Source: CAYMCJ01 sp964388985 (GTDB taxonomy: Bacteria > Patescibacteriota > Patescibacteriia > Patescibacteriales > CAYMCJ01). Taken from it: a stretch of DNA of 15,010 nucleotides. The translations under genes were made by a program, and so were the position numbers. The notes under the pieces were generated by a model. It did no database searches, had not been told where the DNA came from, and saw only the letters and a program-made list of their open reading frames with translations. Positions 12,607 to 15,010 of the stretch are shown here, piece by piece (positions within the stretch are counted from its first letter, which is position 1; every line of letters starts with the position of its first letter). Location of the stretch: assembly GCA_964388985.1 (NCBI GenBank), contig CAYMCJ010000025.1:1-15010 (forward strand), given 5' to 3'.

Positions 12607-12655
12607 GGGCCTGCCCCGCCCTTGGGCCTGCCCCGCCCCTCGCGAGGGGCGGGGC
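12607..12655. repeat. GC-rich tandem repeat and 26-bp perfect palindrome
   Basis: Two copies of GGGCCTGCCCCGCCC (12607-12621, 12624-12638) run into a perfect palindrome at 12630-12655, whose left half is GCCCCGCCCCTCG. The block is very GC-rich in AT-rich surroundings. It is probably an inserted repeat element and could stop transcription. Confidence 0.8.
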
Positions 12656-12670
12656 TAACTGTTAATTGCT

Positions 12671-12759
12671 AATTCGTCCCGCCACTTTATTGTATTTACT
12701 GTGGGCGGGATCCCGCTTGCCTCGCATATGCGATGGCCAAGGCGGTGATAATTGTTAAT
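12671..12759. repeat. 89-bp two-hairpin repeat, copy R2
   Basis: This is the same length and orientation as R1 (8370-8458), with four transitions. The first hairpin is GTCCCGCCAC with GTG-G-GCGGGAT; the second is CTTGCC, palindrome TCGCATATGCGA, then TGGCCAAG. It lies 3' of the 123-aa gene on the minus strand. Confidence 0.85.
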
Positions 12760-12770
12760 ATTTTATAAAT

Positions 12771-13142
12771 TTATTCGTCCGCTTCTAAATCCTCCAATAA
12801 TTTTTCAAGACGACTAACCATTTCTTTTCTTTCTTCCAGGCCAGCCCGAAGAAATTTCTCGGCGGAAAAATCACCCTCTAAATCATTTATTCGCCCGCTC
12901 TTTGTTTCATCAGCCTCTTTGATTAAACTGCTGCCTTTTAAAAAATGATGCAACCGGCTTTTCTCGCATTTCGGTTCAAGAGCTTTCACTAGTTTGTACC
13001 AATAACTGAATAAACGGATATTCTCTTTGTAATTTTCTTCGTACATTTGCTCTTTTAATTTTTCTAACTCTGCAAAGTCTTGGCACTTAATGGTTTTGGA
13101 AAAATCTTCTACCTCTATTGCTTTATATTTTTCAATACTCAT
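12771..13142 (-). CDS. Hypothetical charged helical protein
   Basis: This 123-aa protein is soluble, rich in Lys and Glu, and probably mostly alpha-helical, with likely coiled-coil segments at residues 22-40 (CQDFAELEKLKEQMYEEN) and 100-120 (EERKEMVSRLEKLLEDLE). An aromatic patch, RLFSYWYKLVKAL (43-55), may form a hydrophobic core or interface. I do not recognise a family and see no catalytic motif or membrane segment. It is a single gene flanked by repeats on both sides (R2 downstream, A1 upstream), so it may belong to a mobile or accessory block. Confidence 0.65.
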   Translation of the reverse strand: MSIEKYKAIEVEDFSKTIKCQDFAELEKLKEQMYEENYKENIRLFSYWYKLVKALEPKCEKSRLHHFLKGSSLIKEADETKSGRINDLEGDFSAEKFLRAGLEERKEMVSRLEKLLEDLEADE

Positions 13143-13160
13143 ATTTTTTTAATTTTATAA

Positions 13161-13220
13161 CCTGCCTCGCCCTGCCTCGTCGGCAGACAGGCGGCAGGCG
13201 GGCTTTATAAACTTTCAACT
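13161..13220. repeat. Repeat A, copy 1
   Basis: This starts CCTGCCTCGCCCTGCCTCGT and continues through CGGCAGACAGGCG to GGCTTTATAA and CTTTCAACTT. It shares this sequence with 14348-14400, with a small insertion (GCAGGCG). TGCC-GACGA-GGCA can form a hairpin on the minus strand. Both copies are in the same orientation. Confidence 0.8.
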
Positions 13221-13224
13221 TTTT

Positions 13225-13240
13225 TTGTTACGTAGCATGC
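13225..13240. repeat. 16-bp TTGTTACGTAGCA repeat, copy 2
   Basis: TTGTTACGTAGCATGC differs from 10325-10340 at one base, and sits between repeat A and hairpin B. Confidence 0.5.
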
Positions 13241-13241
13241 G

Positions 13242-13291
13242 CGTCGCAGTCTCTTGAAAAAGGACTGCGACGATTAATAACTATTAATTTA
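13242..13291. repeat. Hairpin repeat B, copy 1
   Basis: A CGTCGCAGTC/GACTGCGACG perfect 10-bp stem (13242-13272) is followed by ATTAATAACTATTAATTTA. The same block, stem and tail, is at 14284-14332. It lies just 3' of the 193-aa gene on the minus strand and could act as a transcript end, although no U tract follows. Confidence 0.8.
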
Positions 13292-13296
13292 TCTTA

Positions 13297-13878
13297 TTAT
13301 TTTTTATTACTATTTGCTCGCCTAAAAATATTATCAACCATCTGTTTAGCTTTAATTTCTTGAAAACCCCCTTTTAACGTTTCCATATCATTAACTCCTT
13401 CTTTCATCATCCGGCAAAGCGGACAGTCGTCATCTAATTCGCTCATATCATCTTCTATATCAATCGGCAGACTGCAAAACCAATCAATAATTTCTTCATA
13501 AAGATTATCCGCTTCCCATTGCGCCCAGCCGTGTATCCAGCCGCTCTCGTCAGGCTCTAAAATAGCCATAAACTTTTCCGCCGGATTTTCCTCTTCCAAA
13601 GCTTTCCTTAGTTTAACGCATAACTCCGGACTTTCCATATAAAGCATATCATCCGCGAAATTCTTCATCCATTTAATTTTTACACCGGTTGATAATTTGG
13701 GCGAGGAATAATATCTTGTATTTTCCATAAAAGTTAATTCTACTCTATTATCTTCCCCTGATAGTATCACCTCTCCGTTTTCTATATCAAGATAATATCT
13801 ATTTTTTATATCAAAATCATTAAAAGCCTCTTCTATCTTATCCATATTGATTGGTTTTTTATTGGGTAGTATATACAT
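13297..13878 (-). CDS. UPF0158-like protein with C-terminal CxxC
   Basis: This 193-aa soluble acidic protein begins with a UPF0158-like stretch: INMDKIEEAFND (10-21) then YYLDIENGEVI (28-38), a pattern I associate with that uncharacterised family. A central acidic/aromatic region (WIHGWAQWEADNLYEEIIDWF) follows. A single CPLC motif near residue 152 (DDDCPLCRMMKEG) could bind a metal together with another ligand, or be redox-active. It starts 4 bp after the stop of the 114-aa gene upstream and is likely in the same operon. The pair is enclosed by repeats A and B. Confidence 0.65.
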   Translation of the reverse strand: MYILPNKKPINMDKIEEAFNDFDIKNRYYLDIENGEVILSGEDNRVELTFMENTRYYSSPKLSTGVKIKWMKNFADDMLYMESPELCVKLRKALEEENPAEKFMAILEPDESGWIHGWAQWEADNLYEEIIDWFCSLPIDIEDDMSELDDDCPLCRMMKEGVNDMETLKGGFQEIKAKQMVDNIFRRANSNKK

Positions 13879-13882
13879 AAAA

Positions 13883-14227
13883 TTATTTATTTTTTAAATC
13901 ATCAAAAATAGTTACATCCCCTTTTTCGTATTTTCCCATCTCAAAACCGTCGTATTTAAAATGCCCGCCATCCTGATAAAAATACAGGGCCGTCTGCCTA
14001 TCAAGCACTAAAATAAAACCTCGCTCATTGCCTGAAGTGGGAAAAATATCAACTCTGTCTGTTTTATCAAACACATCATGCAATTTATCAAAAATAACAT
14101 TATTGATTTTCATTTTTCTGGCCATCAACCTGAGTGCCATCTTGGGATAAAACTTAAATAATATTTTTTTCCACCAAGGCATTGCCAAAGCTTTTATATT
14201 ATTTTCTTTTAAAAATTCTTTATCCAT
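13883..14227 (-). CDS. Hypothetical protein, 114 aa
   Basis: A short N-terminal region with a partly hydrophobic basic segment (PWWKKILFKFYPKMALRLMARK, about 17-38) may contact a membrane or nucleic acid. The following part (RVDIFPTSGNERGFILVLDRQTALYFYQDGGHF) looks like a beta-rich small domain. No family is recognised and no catalytic motif is evident. It is the first gene of the two-gene unit with the UPF0158-like protein, separated by 4 bp, so the two probably act together. Confidence 0.65.
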   Translation of the reverse strand: MDKEFLKENNIKALAMPWWKKILFKFYPKMALRLMARKMKINNVIFDKLHDVFDKTDRVDIFPTSGNERGFILVLDRQTALYFYQDGGHFKYDGFEMGKYEKGDVTIFDDLKNK

Positions 14228-14283
14228 AAAAAAATTAATTCATCCCAAAATAATTTTTTCAATTCTTTTTTCTACTCTGCCGT

Positions 14284-14332
14284 GTCGCAGTCTCTTAAAA
14301 AAGGACTGCGACGATTAATAACTATTAATTTA
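14284..14332. repeat. Hairpin repeat B, copy 2
   Basis: The GTCGCAGTC/GACTGCGAC stem (14284-14312) and the GATTAATAACTATTAATTTA tail match copy 1 with only loop and edge differences. It lies upstream of the 114-aa gene. Confidence 0.8.
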
Positions 14333-14347
14333 TTTTCTAACTTTCAA

Positions 14348-14400
14348 CCTGCCTCGCCCTGCCTCGTCGGCAGACAGGCGGGCTTTATAACTTTCAACTT
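14348..14400. repeat. Repeat A, copy 2
   Basis: This has the same sequence and direction as 13161-13220, without the short insertion. Together the repeats are ordered A-B-genes-B-A around 13297-14227. Confidence 0.8.
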
Positions 14401-14407
14401 TACAAAC

Positions 14408-14436
14408 TTTACAAACTCTCAACTATATATTAATAT
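14408..14436 (+). promoter_or_regulatory. Possible promoter of the plus-strand gene
   Basis: TTTACA (14408-14413) and TAATAT (14431-14436) are 17 bp apart. The match is only fair and the area is AT-rich, so other registers (for example TATACT at 14440-14445) are possible. Confidence 0.3.
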
Positions 14437-14503
14437 ATTTATACTTTAAAACTAATGGGAGGAGGCTTGCCCTTTATAAAATCTTTAGCAAAGGAGACGT
14501 GCT

Positions 14504-14932
14504 ATGTCAAAAATTATAGTAGTAATCGGCGGAACCAGCCCTTTTCCAAACTCATCAATCATATTAAGGCCGAAAAAAATGCCCGCGCCCGAGGAAATTG
14601 AAGTCTACATACAAGACAATCTCACTCAAAGAGGATTAAAAATTTATTCCAATAGTAAACTACTGCGCCTTGATGATAATTTCCTGGCTATGTATCGTTG
14701 CAATGGCCTGGCCAATGAACTTCGCTACAGTAGAAGGCATTCGGTTTTTGTTTGCGTTACCGAGGCTGAAGAAATTGAGATTCTTCATCTCTGGGGCGGT
14801 TGGGGCCCACCCGAAACCGACCTGATTGAAGAGTTTGACAAAGAAGCGGCCAAAAAAGAAATTAAGATAATAAAAAAATCAGAAATAACCTACCTGCACG
14901 GAGCCGGCTTATTCTTAGCCAAAATCTCCTAA
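14504..14932 (+). CDS. Hypothetical protein, 142 aa
   Basis: This plus-strand gene has a strong Shine-Dalgarno (AAAGGAG, 14490-14496) 7 nt before ATG 14504, unlike its neighbours. The protein starts with a hydrophobic strand and a Gly-rich turn (IIVVIGGTSPFPNSS, residues 4-18), and later has HSVFVCVTEAEEIEILHLWGG (79-99) and a closing helix and strand (KKSEITYLHGAGLFLAKIS). It is soluble, with mixed alpha/beta composition. The GG-T turn is not a full nucleotide-binding P-loop or Rossmann motif. No family is recognised. It is monocistronic, between its own promoter region and a strong terminator, which suggests it is independently and fairly highly expressed. Confidence 0.75.
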   Translation: MSKIIVVIGGTSPFPNSSIILRPKKMPAPEEIEVYIQDNLTQRGLKIYSNSKLLRLDDNFLAMYRCNGLANELRYSRRHSVFVCVTEAEEIEILHLWGGWGPPETDLIEEFDKEAAKKEIKIIKKSEITYLHGAGLFLAKIS

Positions 14933-14948
14933 CCCAACGCAATTTCCC

Positions 14949-14978
14949 AAAGGTTTTCCCGCCCGAAAACCTTTTTTT
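14949..14978 (+). terminator. Rho-independent terminator
   Basis: AAAGGTTTTC and GAAAACCTTT form a 10-bp stem with a CCGCCC loop; the 3' arm runs into seven Ts. It lies 17 bp past the stop of the 142-aa gene. Confidence 0.9.
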
Positions 14979-15010
14979 ATTTAATTATTATTTATTTAAA
15001 AAATTGTTAA

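Noticed and set aside
8370..12759. CRISPR array
   Set aside because: The repeats R1/R2, A and B are single dispersed pairs kilobases apart, not regularly spaced with unique spacers, and no cas gene is present.
14453..14560. Upstream overlapping frame MGGGLPFIKSLAK before the 142-aa gene
   Set aside because: It overlaps the start of the real gene, and only the latter has a properly spaced Shine-Dalgarno; there is no evidence that it is a leader peptide.

Overview
The window looks like a scaffold from a Candidatus Patescibacteria (CPR, Parcubacteria-like) genome. The evidence is indirect: AT-rich, tightly packed genes with almost no Shine-Dalgarno sites, a short class III-signal pilin, a secreted M13 peptidase carrying the small duplicated module often seen in this group, several tiny membrane proteins, and AT-rich spacers full of TTAATTGTTAA-type words. 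TGA acts as a stop codon here (the wHTH and NYN genes), so the code is standard table 11 and not the UGA-glycine code of Gracilibacteria. No rRNA, tRNA or CRISPR array is visible. There is a 100-N scaffold gap at 3977-4076.

Layout. (1) 82-3468, minus strand: a run of membrane or cell-envelope genes, in transcription order a frameshifted small membrane ORF, a pilin-like protein, a membrane-anchored metallophosphoesterase, a nitroreductase, TspO and a DUF2127 protein, closed by a terminator at 23-56. (2) greA (plus, apparently leaderless) and rlmN (minus) converge on the N gap and are both cut by it. Upstream of rlmN on the same strand lie two small unknown proteins, ywbE and the M13 peptidase. 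(3) 8462-10245, minus: a candidate defence or toxin-like cassette made of a PD-(D/E)XK nuclease-like protein, a 59-aa winged-helix protein that starts at TTG 4 bp downstream, and a Fic protein. The Fic gene has a consensus sigma-70 promoter studded with three CGTGAATTT half-sites. (4) 10480-11881: an insertion sequence with a DD35E transposase broken by an in-frame TAA. (5) 11895-14503: a possible ~50-nt small RNA, a NYN-domain protein, three unrecognised or weakly recognised genes, and many structured repeats. (6) 14504-14978, plus: one unknown gene with a strong Shine-Dalgarno and a textbook terminator.

How they work together. The left half is ordinary housekeeping (transcript-cleavage factor, 23S rRNA/tRNA methyltransferase) and envelope functions. 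The right half is accessory DNA. The best candidate for a new system is the nuclease / wHTH / operator / Fic cassette. Two other unexplained structures deserve a look. One is an 89-bp two-hairpin repeat present twice, whose four differences all keep base pairing. The other is a pair of related mini-ORFs with no AUG, each directly downstream of a larger gene and both ending in the peptide IIMGARE.
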